Origin: Pelagibacteraceae bacterium AG-426-G09
GTDB lineage: Bacteria > Pseudomonadota > Alphaproteobacteria > Pelagibacterales > Pelagibacteraceae
Reading direction: 5' to 3'
DNA length: 48,825 bases
Assembly: GCA_003210075.1 (NCBI GenBank)
Contig: QCNR01000012.1
Coordinates: 1 to 48,825 of the forward strand
In this document: in pieces, positions 35,641-44,692 of the stretch
Layout: each line of letters opens with the position of its first letter
Numbering within the stretch: the stretch's first letter is position 1
Notes under the pieces: model-generated
The model's input: the letters and a program-made list of their open reading frames with translations, nothing else
What the model was told of the DNA's origin: nothing
Databases searched by the model: none
Program-made: the position numbers and the translations under genes

Positions 35641-38184
35641 ATGAATCTTGTCATTGTAGAAAGTCCTGCAAAAGCTAAAACTATAAATAAATATTTAGGC
35701 GACAAATATACTGTTTTAGCGAGTTATGGTCATATTAGAGATCTTCCCTCTAAAAATGGATCAGTGAACCCTGAGGAAAAATTTAAAATGATCTGGGAGA
35801 TAGATAGTTTTTCAAAGAAATATTTAAAAGAAATAACTGATGCTGCAAAAAAATCAAAAAAAATAATTCTTGCAACTGATCCTGATCGAGAGGGTGAAGC
35901 AATTGCGTGGCATGTTAAAGAATACTTGGAAGAAAAAAAAATTTTAAAAGACAAAAAGGTTGAAAGAGTAGTTTTCAATGAAATTACAAAAAAAGCTGTA
36001 ACTAATGGAATCGACAATCCTAGAAATATTGAACCAAATTTAGTGGATGCCTATATGGCAAGACGAGCTTTGGATTATCTTGTAGGTTTCAATATTTCTC
36101 CAATTCTTTGGACTAAATTACCAGGGTCAAAGTCTGCTGGAAGAGTCCAATCTGTAGCGTTAAGGTTATTAACAGAAAGAGAACATGAAATTGAACAATT
36201 TAATCCAGAAGAATTTTGGACTTTAAATGTAAATTTTAAAACTTTAAAAGGTCATATTTTAAATTCAAATTTGGTGATACTTGACAATAACAAAGTTGAG
36301 AAATTTTCTTTCAGGAAAAAAGAAGATGTTAATAATGCAATTGAAACAATAAAAAAATCAAAATATAAAATTTCTGAGATTACTTCCAAAATATTTTCAA
36401 GAAATCCCCTTGGACCATTTACTACTTCCACTCTACAACAAACTGCATCTAATAAACTAGGTTATGGTGCTTCTAGGACAATGCAAATCGCACAAAGACT
36501 ATATCAAGGAATAGATATTGAAGGTGATACAGTAGGTTTAATTACATACATGAGAACAGACGGAACAAATATTTCAAAAGATGCTATTGATGAATTTAGA
36601 TCTTTTATTAAAAGTTCTTATGGAGAAATTTATCTTCCAAAAGAACCTAATAACTATTCAGGAAAAAAAGCAAAAAATGCACAAGAAGCCCATGAAGCAA
36701 TAAGGCCAACGGATATATCTAGAACACCCGATAGTATGAAAAAGTTTTTAAGTACTGATCAAAATAAATTATATGATTTGATATGGTCACGCGCTCTTTC
36801 CTCACAAATGGAAGTGGCAAAGTTTGATAGAAAGACAATAACAATTGTTTCTGATGATAATATTAATCAATTTAAATGTTCTGGATCTACAATTAAATTC
36901 GATGGTTTTTTAAAATTAACAAGAATTGATGATGAAGATGAAAAGATCTTACCAGATGTAGATAAAGAAGAAGTTTCTACAGATGAATTTATTGATGAAC
37001 AGCATTTTACACAACCTCCTCCTAGATACTCAGAGGCAAGTTTGGTTAAAAAACTCGAAGAACTAGGGATCGGTAGACCATCAACATATGCAAGTATTAT
37101 TTCTGTAATATCTAATAGAGGATATGCAGATGTAGTTAATAAAAGATTCTTTCCAACAGATAGAGGAAAATTATTATCAGCTTTCTTGGAGAAACTTTTC
37201 TCAAAATATGTTGATTATGGATTTACTGCTGGACTAGAGGAACAGCTTGACGATATTACATCAGGTAAAGAAGAATGGATTAAAGTTCTTGATAATTTTT
37301 GGAAAGATTTCAATAATAATGTTTCAAATGTCAAAGAAAAGAGAACCAGAGAAGTACTGGATCTTTTAAATGAAAGTCTAGGTGAACTTATTTTTGAAGC
37401 TGATGAAAATGGTAAAATTAACAGAAAATGTAAATTATGTAATACAGGAGAATTGAGTTTAAAAAATAGTTTTAGAGGTGGAGCGTTTATTGGATGTTCA
37501 AACTATCCTGATTGTAAATTTACTAGACCTCTTTCAAAAACTAAAGCAAATGATCAAATTGCTTTAGCAGAGCCAAAATTAATTGGACAAAACGAAAATG
37601 GTAAAGATATTTATTTAAAAAACGGAAGATTTGGTCCTTATCTTCAATATGAAAAGATAGAACAAGAAAACTTTACTAAAAAAAAGAGAAAGAAAAAAGA
37701 AAATGATAATTTAAAAAATGTATCTATTCCTAAAGGAATAGAAATTGATCAAATTGATTTGGATAAAGCCAAATATTTATGCTCTCTTCCAAAAATAATA
37801 GGTCAACATCCAGACAACGGTAAAGATATCACTGTTAATTCAGGAAGATTTGGTCCTTATTTAAAATGTGAAAATAAATCTGCTAGATTAGAAAATGTTG
37901 ATGAAATTTTCACTATTGGTTTAAATAGAGCTATAACATTAATTGCAGAAGCTAAACCAGGTAGAATTTCATCATCTTTAATTAAAGATTTAGGTGAACA
38001 TCCTGATGATAAAAAACCGGTTAGAATAATGAAAGGTCAGTATGGACCATATATTAAATATAAATCACTAAATGCAACAATTCCTGAAGAAAAAGATCCT
38101 ACAGAATTAACTATGGAAGAAGCTTTAATTTTGATAGAAAAGAGAAAAGAATACGACAAAAATAAAAAAAAAGGAAAAAGATGA
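35641..38184 (+). CDS. topA: DNA topoisomerase I
   Basis: Type IA topoisomerase that relaxes negative supercoils. The 847 residues start with the TOPRIM domain (VIVESPAKAKTI, Glu7 region; A-T-D-P-D-R-E-G-E-A acidic triad), followed by the gate with active-site Tyr303 in LITYMRTDGTNIS and G-I-G-R-P-S-T-Y-A. A four-Cys zinc ribbon (C-x-x-C ... G-C-S-N-Y-P-D-C, about 600-630) and then three repeats with the pattern N-G-R-F-G-P-Y or G-Q-Y-G-P-Y-I complete the C-terminus, with a Lys-rich tail. Length is normal. The stop codon overlaps the ATG of a tiny lipoprotein gene. Confidence 0.97.
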   Translation: MNLVIVESPAKAKTINKYLGDKYTVLASYGHIRDLPSKNGSVNPEEKFKMIWEIDSFSKKYLKEITDAAKKSKKIILATDPDREGEAIAWHVKEYLEEKKILKDKKVERVVFNEITKKAVTNGIDNPRNIEPNLVDAYMARRALDYLVGFNISPILWTKLPGSKSAGRVQSVALRLLTEREHEIEQFNPEEFWTLNVNFKTLKGHILNSNLVILDNNKVEKFSFRKKEDVNNAIETIKKSKYKISEITSKIFSRNPLGPFTTSTLQQTASNKLGYGASRTMQIAQRLYQGIDIEGDTVGLITYMRTDGTNISKDAIDEFRSFIKSSYGEIYLPKEPNNYSGKKAKNAQEAHEAIRPTDISRTPDSMKKFLSTDQNKLYDLIWSRALSSQMEVAKFDRKTITIVSDDNINQFKCSGSTIKFDGFLKLTRIDDEDEKILPDVDKEEVSTDEFIDEQHFTQPPPRYSEASLVKKLEELGIGRPSTYASIISVISNRGYADVVNKRFFPTDRGKLLSAFLEKLFSKYVDYGFTAGLEEQLDDITSGKEEWIKVLDNFWKDFNNNVSNVKEKRTREVLDLLNESLGELIFEADENGKINRKCKLCNTGELSLKNSFRGGAFIGCSNYPDCKFTRPLSKTKANDQIALAEPKLIGQNENGKDIYLKNGRFGPYLQYEKIEQENFTKKKRKKKENDNLKNVSIPKGIEIDQIDLDKAKYLCSLPKIIGQHPDNGKDITVNSGRFGPYLKCENKSARLENVDEIFTIGLNRAITLIAEAKPGRISSSLIKDLGEHPDDKKPVRIMKGQYGPYIKYKSLNATIPEEKDPTELTMEEALILIEKRKEYDKNKKKGKR

Positions 38185-38324
38185 AAAAAATATTAATATT
38201 GTTTATTACACTATTGTTTGTAGCATCATGCCAATCAATTAAAAAACCTAATATATCCAAACCATTTGGTAAGTGTCCGCCTAAGGATGAGAGAACCTTA
38301 AAAGATATTCTATGTAGAGAATAA
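38181..38324 (+). CDS. 47-residue putative lipoprotein of unknown function
   Basis: A short gene starting at the ATG of ATGA where topA ends (4-bp overlap), with a good Shine-Dalgarno AAGGA 6-7 nt upstream. The product starts M-K-K-I-L-I-L-F-I-T-L-L-F-V-A-S-C: a two-Lys N-end, a hydrophobic core and the lipobox VASC with the lipidated Cys at residue 17. The mature part of about 31 residues is basic and has two more Cys (33 and 45) that could form a disulfide, with K-C-P-P-K-D-E-R between. I do not recognise a family. Translational coupling to topA and a textbook lipoprotein signal argue that it is real. It ends 6 bp before the RidA-family gene. Confidence 0.75.
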   Translation: MKKILILFITLLFVASCQSIKKPNISKPFGKCPPKDERTLKDILCRE

Positions 38325-38330
38325 ATTTAG

Positions 38331-38792
38331 ATGGATTTTGATCAAAAAATAAAAGATTTAAATATTGATTTACCTAAGGCAGCAGCGCCTGTAGGTTCTT
38401 ATGTTGCAACCATAGAAGTTGGCAAATTACTATATATATCTGGACAAATTTCTATTGATAAAGGTGGCAATTTGATAAAAGGAAAACTTGGCAAAAACCT
38501 AAGTGTAGAACAAGGTTATGAAGCTGCAAAAAGATGTGCTTTAAGTATTGTTTCACAAACAAAAAATCATTTATCTGGTGATCTTTCAAAAGTTAAATCT
38601 TGCATTAAATTAACCGGATTTGTAAACTCAACAGATGATTTCACTGAACAACCTAAAGTTATAAATGGTGCATCTGACACAATAGTTAAAATATTTGGTG
38701 AAGCAGGTATGCATGCAAGAGCTGCGGTTAGTACTAATAGTTTACCTTTGGGTGTAGCAGTTGAAGTCGACGCGATATTTGAAATAAATTAG
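38331..38792 (+). CDS. RidA/YjgF/Rid-family protein
   Basis: The 153 residues fit the Rid fold: L-L-Y-I-S-G-Q-I-S near residue 35-43, G-Y-E-A-A-K-R-C-A-L, and the C-terminal H-A-R-A-A-V-S-T-N-S-L-P-L-G-V-A-V-E-V-D-A-I-F-E. The conserved Arg of active RidA (which hydrolyses reactive enamine/imine intermediates from PLP enzymes) appears to be kept in this last motif, although the length and the 'LPLGVAVEVD' ending resemble the YjgH-like side family. Substrate unknown. It follows the small lipoprotein by 6 bp and converges on ugd with one base between stops. Confidence 0.85.
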   Translation: MDFDQKIKDLNIDLPKAAAPVGSYVATIEVGKLLYISGQISIDKGGNLIKGKLGKNLSVEQGYEAAKRCALSIVSQTKNHLSGDLSKVKSCIKLTGFVNSTDDFTEQPKVINGASDTIVKIFGEAGMHARAAVSTNSLPLGVAVEVDAIFEIN

Positions 38793-38793
38793 G

Positions 38794-40092
38794 CTACTTG
38801 CCAATACCAAAGTATTTGATTTTTTGTTTTTTCATTTTCTCAGCTGAGTAGATATTTCTCATATCAAAGATAATAAAATTTCTTTTTTTAACAATTTTTT
38901 TTAAATCTATAAGTTTAAATTCATTCCACTCAGTATGAATAACAATTAAATCAGACATTTCACATGCATCTTTAATGTTATTTTTAAATTGTACGTTTTT
39001 AAATTTTTCAAATTCAGTTTTTATTCCTGTAGGATCATAATATTTAATTTTAGCTCCTTTTTTATTTAAGAAAGGAATCATTTCTAAACTAGATGATTCT
39101 CTCATATCATCTGTATTAGCTTTAAATGTTACACCTAAAAAAGTAATTTTTTTATTTTTAATTTTATTGTTTAATATTTTTCTTATTCTATTTAAAAGAA
39201 GTTTAGATCTATTATTATTAGAATTAATTACTGTATTGATTACTGATAAAGAAGATTTTGATTTTTTAGCTGTATCAATTAAAGCCCTTGTGTCTTTAGG
39301 AAAACATGATCCTCCATAAGCTGGTCCAGCTCTAAGAAACCTGCTACCTATTCTATTATCACTGCCAATTCCAATCGAAACATCTTCAACATTGATCTTC
39401 AACTTTTCGCATAAATTGGCTAATTCATTTATAAATGTTATTTTAGTTGCAAGAAAGGCATTTGAAGCATATTTAATTAATTCTGCAGCTCGTCTCGATG
39501 TATTGATATACTTTGCTCCTTTAGAAATTAAGGGTGAATATAAATTTTTTAAAATTTTATTTGATCTTTTTTCAGATGTTCCAATAACAATTCTATCTGG
39601 GTAAATAAAATCTCTAATAGCCTCACCTTCTCTTAAAAACTCAGGATTAGATATGACACTAAATAATTTTTTTTTTACTTTATTTGATATTATTTTTTCA
39701 ACTTTATCGCCTGTCATTACTGGAACGGTTGACTTATTTATAATTATTTTAAAGGATTTAATATTTAAACTAATTTCCTTAGCTACTGAATAAACTTGAG
39801 ATAAATCAGCTTCGTATTTATTCTTTTTAGTTGGCGTACCTACGCAAATAAAAATAATATTTGATTTTTGAACTGATTCAGCAAGATTAGTAGAAAATTT
39901 TAATCTTCCCGATTTGTAGTTTTTTTTAACTAACTCATCTAAACCTGGCTCATAGATTGGTATAATAGATTTTTTTAGTTTATTTATTTTTGATATATCT
40001 TTATCAACACAAATAACATCATTACCAAGATCTGCAAAGCACACACCGCTTACTAAGCCAACATAGCCTGTACCTATCATGCATAATTTCAT
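38794..40092 (-). CDS. ugd: UDP-glucose 6-dehydrogenase
   Basis: Oxidises UDP-glucose twice with NAD+ to UDP-glucuronate. The 432 residues contain the Rossmann GTGYVGLVSGVCFADLG at 7-23, F-I-C-V-G-T-P-T, S-T-V-P-V, N-P-E-F-L-R-E-G-E-A, the catalytic Cys263 in GGSCFPKDTRAL, and a C-terminal UDP-binding domain (F-K-A-N-T-D-D-M-R-E-S). It overlaps galU by 4 bp, so the two steps glucose-1-P to UDP-glucose to UDP-glucuronate are encoded as a pair. UDP-glucuronate could feed surface glycans or glucuronosyl lipids; which one is not visible here. Confidence 0.97.
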   Translation of the reverse strand: MKLCMIGTGYVGLVSGVCFADLGNDVICVDKDISKINKLKKSIIPIYEPGLDELVKKNYKSGRLKFSTNLAESVQKSNIIFICVGTPTKKNKYEADLSQVYSVAKEISLNIKSFKIIINKSTVPVMTGDKVEKIISNKVKKKLFSVISNPEFLREGEAIRDFIYPDRIVIGTSEKRSNKILKNLYSPLISKGAKYINTSRRAAELIKYASNAFLATKITFINELANLCEKLKINVEDVSIGIGSDNRIGSRFLRAGPAYGGSCFPKDTRALIDTAKKSKSSLSVINTVINSNNNRSKLLLNRIRKILNNKIKNKKITFLGVTFKANTDDMRESSSLEMIPFLNKKGAKIKYYDPTGIKTEFEKFKNVQFKNNIKDACEMSDLIVIHTEWNEFKLIDLKKIVKKRNFIIFDMRNIYSAEKMKKQKIKYFGIGK

Positions 40093-40904
40093 AGTTTTGA
40101 AATTTCTAAAGATGATTTTATATAACCACTCATTGTTCCACAGTCTAAATATTTACCGGCAAAATTATGACCAATAAACTTATAATTATCATTAATTAGT
40201 TTTCTTATTGAGTCTGTGATATGTATTTCACCACCTACACCTTTATTTTGATTCTCTAATTTTGTAAAAATTTCCCTTGGTAATATATATCTTCCAATTA
40301 CAGCATTATTAGATGGTGCATTTATAAATGAAGGTTTTTCTATTACATCATTAATAATAAAATTTCTTTTATTAATTTTTTTTTTTACTGAAAATATACC
40401 CCATCGACTTACTTCCTTTTTTTTAATTTTAATGGAGGCCATTACAGAACAATTATATTTTTTATGTAAAGCAATCATATCTTTAGAGCAGTTTCTTTTT
40501 AAAATAAGATCATCTGGAAATAACATCAAAAAATGTGAGCTCTTAATAAATTTTTTAACTTTTAGGACAGCATCCCCTGTACCAAGAGGTTTATTTTGAT
40601 ATACAAATTTTATTTTCTTTTTTAAAGAAAGTATTTTTTTGTATTCTTTTTTGATACGAATATCATTTTTATTTTTAATAATATTTTTATAAAATTTATC
40701 ATTATAAAAATATTTTTTGATAAGTTTTTTTTTGTTTGAAATAATAAATATAATTTCTTTTACACCTGCGTCTATGCATTCATCTAATATATATTCTAAA
40801 CCAGGTTTACCATAAATAGGAAGTAACTCTTTAGGAAATACACTAGTTAATGGCAGTAATCTTGTCCCTAATCCAGCAAGAGGTATTATTGCTTGTTTGA
40901 TCAT
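40089..40904 (-). CDS. galU: UTP--glucose-1-phosphate uridylyltransferase
   Basis: Nucleotidyltransferase making UDP-glucose. From the ATG at 40904 (271 residues) the start M-I-K-Q-A-I-I-P-L-A-G-L-G-T-R-L-L-P matches the family; an in-frame ATG at 40922 only adds six residues. Other motifs are F-P-K-E-L-L-P-I-Y, G-L-E-Y-I-L-D-E, Q-N-K-P-L-G-T-G-D-A-V and E-I-H-I-T-D-S-I. It is coupled to ugd and diverges from panC across only 27 bp, so the two promoters must reach into each other's coding region. Confidence 0.95.
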   Translation of the reverse strand: MIKQAIIPLAGLGTRLLPLTSVFPKELLPIYGKPGLEYILDECIDAGVKEIIFIISNKKKLIKKYFYNDKFYKNIIKNKNDIRIKKEYKKILSLKKKIKFVYQNKPLGTGDAVLKVKKFIKSSHFLMLFPDDLILKRNCSKDMIALHKKYNCSVMASIKIKKKEVSRWGIFSVKKKINKRNFIINDVIEKPSFINAPSNNAVIGRYILPREIFTKLENQNKGVGGEIHITDSIRKLINDNYKFIGHNFAGKYLDCGTMSGYIKSSLEISKL

Positions 40905-40931
40905 AATGTAATATTTAATCAAGTATCACAA

Positions 40932-41741
40932 ATGAGAATTATTAAAAGCTTTAATATTTTAAATAAAGAAATTAATTTTAATGAAAATATTGGATTCGTT
41001 CCAACAATGGGATCTCTTCACAAAGGTCATATATCATTGATTAAAGAGGCAAAACGGAAAACTAAAATTGTATTAGTAAGTATTTTTGTTAACCCTTCTC
41101 AATTCAATGAAAAAAAAGATTTTATTAAATATCCACGTAGTCTTAAAAAAGATATATCGATCTTAAAAAAGCTAGGAGTAAATTATTTATTTATTCCTGA
41201 TAAACAAGAAGTTTATAAAAAAGGAATAAAAAAAAAAATATCAATAATTAATAAAGATAAATTTATGTGTGCAAAGCATCGTCCTGGACATTTTCAAGGT
41301 GTTTTAGCAGTAATTAATAGATTTTTACAAAATATTAAGGCCAAATACGTATTTCTTGGTGAAAAAGATTTTCAACAGGCTTATTTAATAAAGAAATATT
41401 TACAAAGTAAATTTATTACAAAAGTAATTGTATGCAAAACAGTTAGAAATAAAAATCATCTACCTTTATCATCAAGAAATACACTTTTAACTAATAGTGA
41501 CTTAATTAAATCTGAGAAAATTTCAAAATTGATATTTAATTTTAAAAGTCTAATTAAAAAAAATTTTAGAAATGTAAAATTGTTAAATATTTATAGAGCT
41601 AAAATTTTAAAGTTATGTGAGAAGATTGAATATTTTGAAATTAGAAATACAAATAATTTGTCCAATAAAATATCTAAAAGAAATTTTAGAATATTTATTG
41701 CATATTCGCAAAACAAAATAAGATTAATCGATAATGTTTAA
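40932..41741 (+). CDS. panC: Pantoate--beta-alanine ligase (pantothenate synthetase)
   Basis: ATP-dependent condensation of pantoate and beta-alanine to pantothenate (vitamin B5, CoA precursor). The 269 residues from the ATG at 40932 contain GFVPTMGSLHKGHISLI with the HxGH pair His30/His33, S-I-F-V-N-P-S-Q-F, H-R-P-G-H-F-Q-G-V-L, F-L-G-E-K-D-F-Q-Q and L-S-S-R-N. The frame extends back to a TTG at 40893, but that overlaps galU's start and is not conserved-looking. The C-terminal domain is divergent and Lys/Asn-rich. panB is not beside it. Confidence 0.94.
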   Translation: MRIIKSFNILNKEINFNENIGFVPTMGSLHKGHISLIKEAKRKTKIVLVSIFVNPSQFNEKKDFIKYPRSLKKDISILKKLGVNYLFIPDKQEVYKKGIKKKISIINKDKFMCAKHRPGHFQGVLAVINRFLQNIKAKYVFLGEKDFQQAYLIKKYLQSKFITKVIVCKTVRNKNHLPLSSRNTLLTNSDLIKSEKISKLIFNFKSLIKKNFRNVKLLNIYRAKILKLCEKIEYFEIRNTNNLSNKISKRNFRIFIAYSQNKIRLIDNV

Positions 41742-43118
41742 TTAGTAGAAAAAATATGCTCCTATACCTAGAAAAGATAAAAATCCAATTACATCAGTAA
41801 TTGTTGTTACAAATACACTTGATGCAATTGCTGGGTCAACTTTAAATTTTTTCAAACTTATTGGTATTAAAATTCCAAATAATCCCGCTACAATCATGTT
41901 TAAAATCATTGATATAGAAATAATCAAAGATAGAACTGAATCTTCAAACCACAATTGAACGATAGCTGCACTAATTATAGCAAAGATAAATCCATTTAAT
42001 ATTCCAATAGAAAATTCTTTAATTATATTCTGAGAAAAATTATTTTCTGTTAAATCGTTAGTTGCTATAGCCCTAACCGTAACTGCTAATGTTTGCATTC
42101 CAGCATTACCGCCCATTGATGCAACAATTGGCATTAAAAAAGCTAAGGCTACCATTTGTTCAATCGTAGCTCCAAATAAACTAATTACCCATGTTGCAAG
42201 AAATGCGGTAAATAAATTTAATAATAACCAGTTAAATCTTCTCTTGGTTTTAGTAATAATACCGTCCGTAATTTCTTCATCACCAACACCTGCCAATCTT
42301 AAAGCATCTTCTTCTGCCTCTTCAGCAAGGACAGTCAAAACATCATCGTTGGTGATCATACCTACAAGCTTATTATTTTTGTCAACTACACAAGCAGAAT
42401 TAAGATTATAATTTTCAAACATTCTACCAACTTCTTCTCTATCCATATCAACTGGTATTAAAAATTGTGTTTCATTAGTAATTGAAATCATTTTTGTATC
42501 ACGTGGAGTTCTTAACACTTTCGAGGATGGGACAGTTCCTATTGGTTTAAATTCATTATCTACAATAAAAATTTCTAAAAATTCTTCTGGTAAATCTCTG
42601 TTTTCTCTTAAATAATCAATTGTTTGACCCACAGACCAATTACTAGGAATTGCTGTAAACTGCCTTTGCATAAGACGAGCTGCACTATCCTCTGGGTAAC
42701 TTAAGCTTTCTAATAAAACAAATCTATCTTTTGGAGGAAGCGAACTTAAAATATCGTTTTTATTTTTCTCGTCTAAATTTTCAAGAATTTTAATAGCATC
42801 ATCTGAGTCGAGATTTTTTAAAATAAATACAATACTTTCATTGGACAAATATTTTGTAATCTCTGTCTGTATAGCCTCGTTTAATTCAATAAATATTGAT
42901 GGATCAATTTTAAAGTTATTTAACTTAATTAAATTTTCTCTGTCATCTTGTGACAAATGCTCAATAATATCAGCCGCATCGGCTGGATGCATTTCCATAA
43001 AAGAATTATTTATAAAAGCAGCATCATTACTAGAAATTTTTTCTGTAATTACTTTTATATATTCTTTATTAAATTCAAAATTTACAATTTTTTCTTTACT
43101 TTTTTTTATTAAACTCAT
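41742..43118 (-). CDS. mgtE: Magnesium transporter MgtE
   Basis: Mg2+-gated Mg2+ channel. The 458 residues have an N-terminal helical superhelix domain (M-H-P-A-D-A-A-D-I-I, L-P-P-K-D-R), a pair of CBS domains (about 140-260, with I-V-D-N-E-F-K-P-I-G and V-V-D-K-N-N-K-L-V-G-M-I-T-N-D-D), and five membrane segments at the C-terminus with P-I-V-A-S-M-G-G-N-A-G-M-Q and A-S-S-V-F-V-T-T-I-T-D. All match family signatures. Its stop directly abuts the convergent panC stop, and it diverges from lipB across 51 bp. An AGGA precedes the ATG at about 9 nt. Confidence 0.96.
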   Translation of the reverse strand: MSLIKKSKEKIVNFEFNKEYIKVITEKISSNDAAFINNSFMEMHPADAADIIEHLSQDDRENLIKLNNFKIDPSIFIELNEAIQTEITKYLSNESIVFILKNLDSDDAIKILENLDEKNKNDILSSLPPKDRFVLLESLSYPEDSAARLMQRQFTAIPSNWSVGQTIDYLRENRDLPEEFLEIFIVDNEFKPIGTVPSSKVLRTPRDTKMISITNETQFLIPVDMDREEVGRMFENYNLNSACVVDKNNKLVGMITNDDVLTVLAEEAEEDALRLAGVGDEEITDGIITKTKRRFNWLLLNLFTAFLATWVISLFGATIEQMVALAFLMPIVASMGGNAGMQTLAVTVRAIATNDLTENNFSQNIIKEFSIGILNGFIFAIISAAIVQLWFEDSVLSLIISISMILNMIVAGLFGILIPISLKKFKVDPAIASSVFVTTITDVIGFLSFLGIGAYFFY

Positions 43119-43169
43119 AAATGAAATTCCTAGTTTTTTTGAGCGATATCCTTATATTACAAATTAAAT

Positions 43170-43790
43170 ATGAGTATAGAGATAAAAAGGTCAATAAAAC
43201 CAGTAGATTATTCTTACGCTATTAATTTACTTGAAGAAAGGTTGAAAAAAGTAATTAATAATAAAGCTGACGAATTAATTTGGTTTTTAGAACATAATAA
43301 AATTTACACAGCTGGTACCAGCTTTAATGAATCTGATATTTTAGATAAGTCTATTAATGTTATTAAAACATCAAGAGGTGGTAAAATTACATGTCATGCA
43401 CCAGGTCAGGCGATATGTTATCTAGTTATAGATTTAAATAAAAGAAAGAGGGATATTAGAAAATTTATAATTTCTTTAGAAAATTCAATTATAAATACTT
43501 TTAAAGATTTTAAAATAGTAAGTAATAGTGATCGTAAAAATATTGGAATATGGATTAATCATAATAATGAAAGTAAAAAAATAGCTGCTATTGGTATTAA
43601 AGTTAAAAGATGGATTGCTTACCATGGATTTTCAATAAATATCTGTAATGACCCTAAAGATTTTAATAAAATAATTCCATGTGGAATTAAAAATAAAAAA
43701 ATAGTTTTATTAAATGAGATATCGAAAATTAAATATTCTGAATTTATCAATGCATTAGAAAAAAATTTAATTAAAAATCTTTCTGTCTGA
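43170..43790 (+). CDS. lipB: Lipoyl(octanoyl) transferase
   Basis: Transfers octanoate from ACP to lipoyl domains, the first step of lipoate attachment. The 206 residues have W-F-L-E-H-N-K-I-Y-T-A-G (family 'lEHp.vyT.G'), catalytic Lys137 in KIAAIGIKVKRW and Cys171 in IIPCGI with the standard 34-residue spacing. The signature RGG.vTyHGPGQ reads RGGKITCHAPGQ here, with Tyr-to-Cys75 and Gly-to-Ala77 changes. I still expect activity because both catalytic residues and the His76 remain. The last 20 bp overlap the convergent pseudouridine synthase gene. Confidence 0.92.
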   Translation: MSIEIKRSIKPVDYSYAINLLEERLKKVINNKADELIWFLEHNKIYTAGTSFNESDILDKSINVIKTSRGGKITCHAPGQAICYLVIDLNKRKRDIRKFIISLENSIINTFKDFKIVSNSDRKNIGIWINHNNESKKIAAIGIKVKRWIAYHGFSINICNDPKDFNKIIPCGIKNKKIVLLNEISKIKYSEFINALEKNLIKNLSV

Positions 43791-44676
43791 AATTATTCTT
43801 AATCATAAAATTTTTAAAATAATCAGGTAAATTTGCTTTAAAAGTGTATTTTTTATTATTTAAAATAAATTTTATTTCATAAGCATGTAGCATTAGTTGA
43901 GATGATTTATTAGGTTTTTCGATAAAATATTTTTTATCACCTATAACAGGACATCCCAAATCCACTAAATGTTTACGTATCTGATGCTTTCTTCCAGTCT
44001 TAGGTTTAAGTTTAAATAATGTATAGTTTTTAGTACTATCAATTATTTGATAACTAGTAACTGCTCTTTCCAAAATTTTTTTATTATCCTCATATCTAAT
44101 TAAATTATTATCTATTGTATCTTTGCTTTTATCAATAGTACCGAAAGATAATGCTAAATATATTTTATGTATTTTTCTTAATCTAAATAAGCTAGTCAAT
44201 TGTTGAGCTGTAGTTCTGTTTTTAGCTATTATTAATACTCCAGATGTATCCTTGTCAATTCTATGAACTATAAATGGTTTTGAATCTTTAAAATAATTAC
44301 TGTTCGAAAGAATATTGATTAAATTTTCTTTGATCTTTGTGCCGCCTTGCACAGGTAGTCCTGATTTTTTATTAATCACAATAAAGTCTGTATTATCTTC
44401 TATTATATCTTTTTCAGTTGCCTTTATAATTGTATCTCGAGGTATAAAGTGTTTTTTTTTGTTTGTTAAACTTTTATAAGAAACATTGTATAAATATACT
44501 TGATCTAAATTATTGAGTTTATAAGAACTTTTTACTTTTTTTTTGTTTACTTTAATTTTTCCATTTCTTAGATCTTTTTCAATTAAGCTTTGTGGGATTT
44601 TTGTTAAATTTATTTTTATCCACTTATCAATTCTTAGACCTACTGAGGAATTATCAATTTTAATCACCTCTACCAT
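43771..44676 (-). CDS. rluC: RluC/RluD-family 23S rRNA pseudouridine synthase
   Basis: Converts uridines in 23S rRNA to pseudouridine. The 301 residues start with an S4 RNA-binding domain (about 12-65: L-R-I-D-K-W-I-K ... L-R-N-G-K-I-K-V-N) and continue with the RluA-type catalytic domain: active-site Asp141 in HRIDKDTSGVLIIAK, R-K-I-H-K-I-Y-L-A-L, and K-P-K-T-G-R-K-H-Q-I-R-K-H. The motif set fits RluC or RluD; RluC is more likely by the R-N-G-K-I and 'lvnkGrK' style but target sites cannot be told. It is 16 bp downstream of rplQ and may be co-transcribed. Confidence 0.9.
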   Translation of the reverse strand: MVEVIKIDNSSVGLRIDKWIKINLTKIPQSLIEKDLRNGKIKVNKKKVKSSYKLNNLDQVYLYNVSYKSLTNKKKHFIPRDTIIKATEKDIIEDNTDFIVINKKSGLPVQGGTKIKENLINILSNSNYFKDSKPFIVHRIDKDTSGVLIIAKNRTTAQQLTSLFRLRKIHKIYLALSFGTIDKSKDTIDNNLIRYEDNKKILERAVTSYQIIDSTKNYTLFKLKPKTGRKHQIRKHLVDLGCPVIGDKKYFIEKPNKSSQLMLHAYEIKFILNNKKYTFKANLPDYFKNFMIKNNFRQKDF

Positions 44677-44692
44677 TTGGTCTTAATTTTAT

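Noticed and set aside
40893-40931. Longer panC starting at TTG 40893
   Set aside because: The extra 13 residues overlap the galU start and are unlike PanC, while the ATG at 40932 gives the normal N-terminus.
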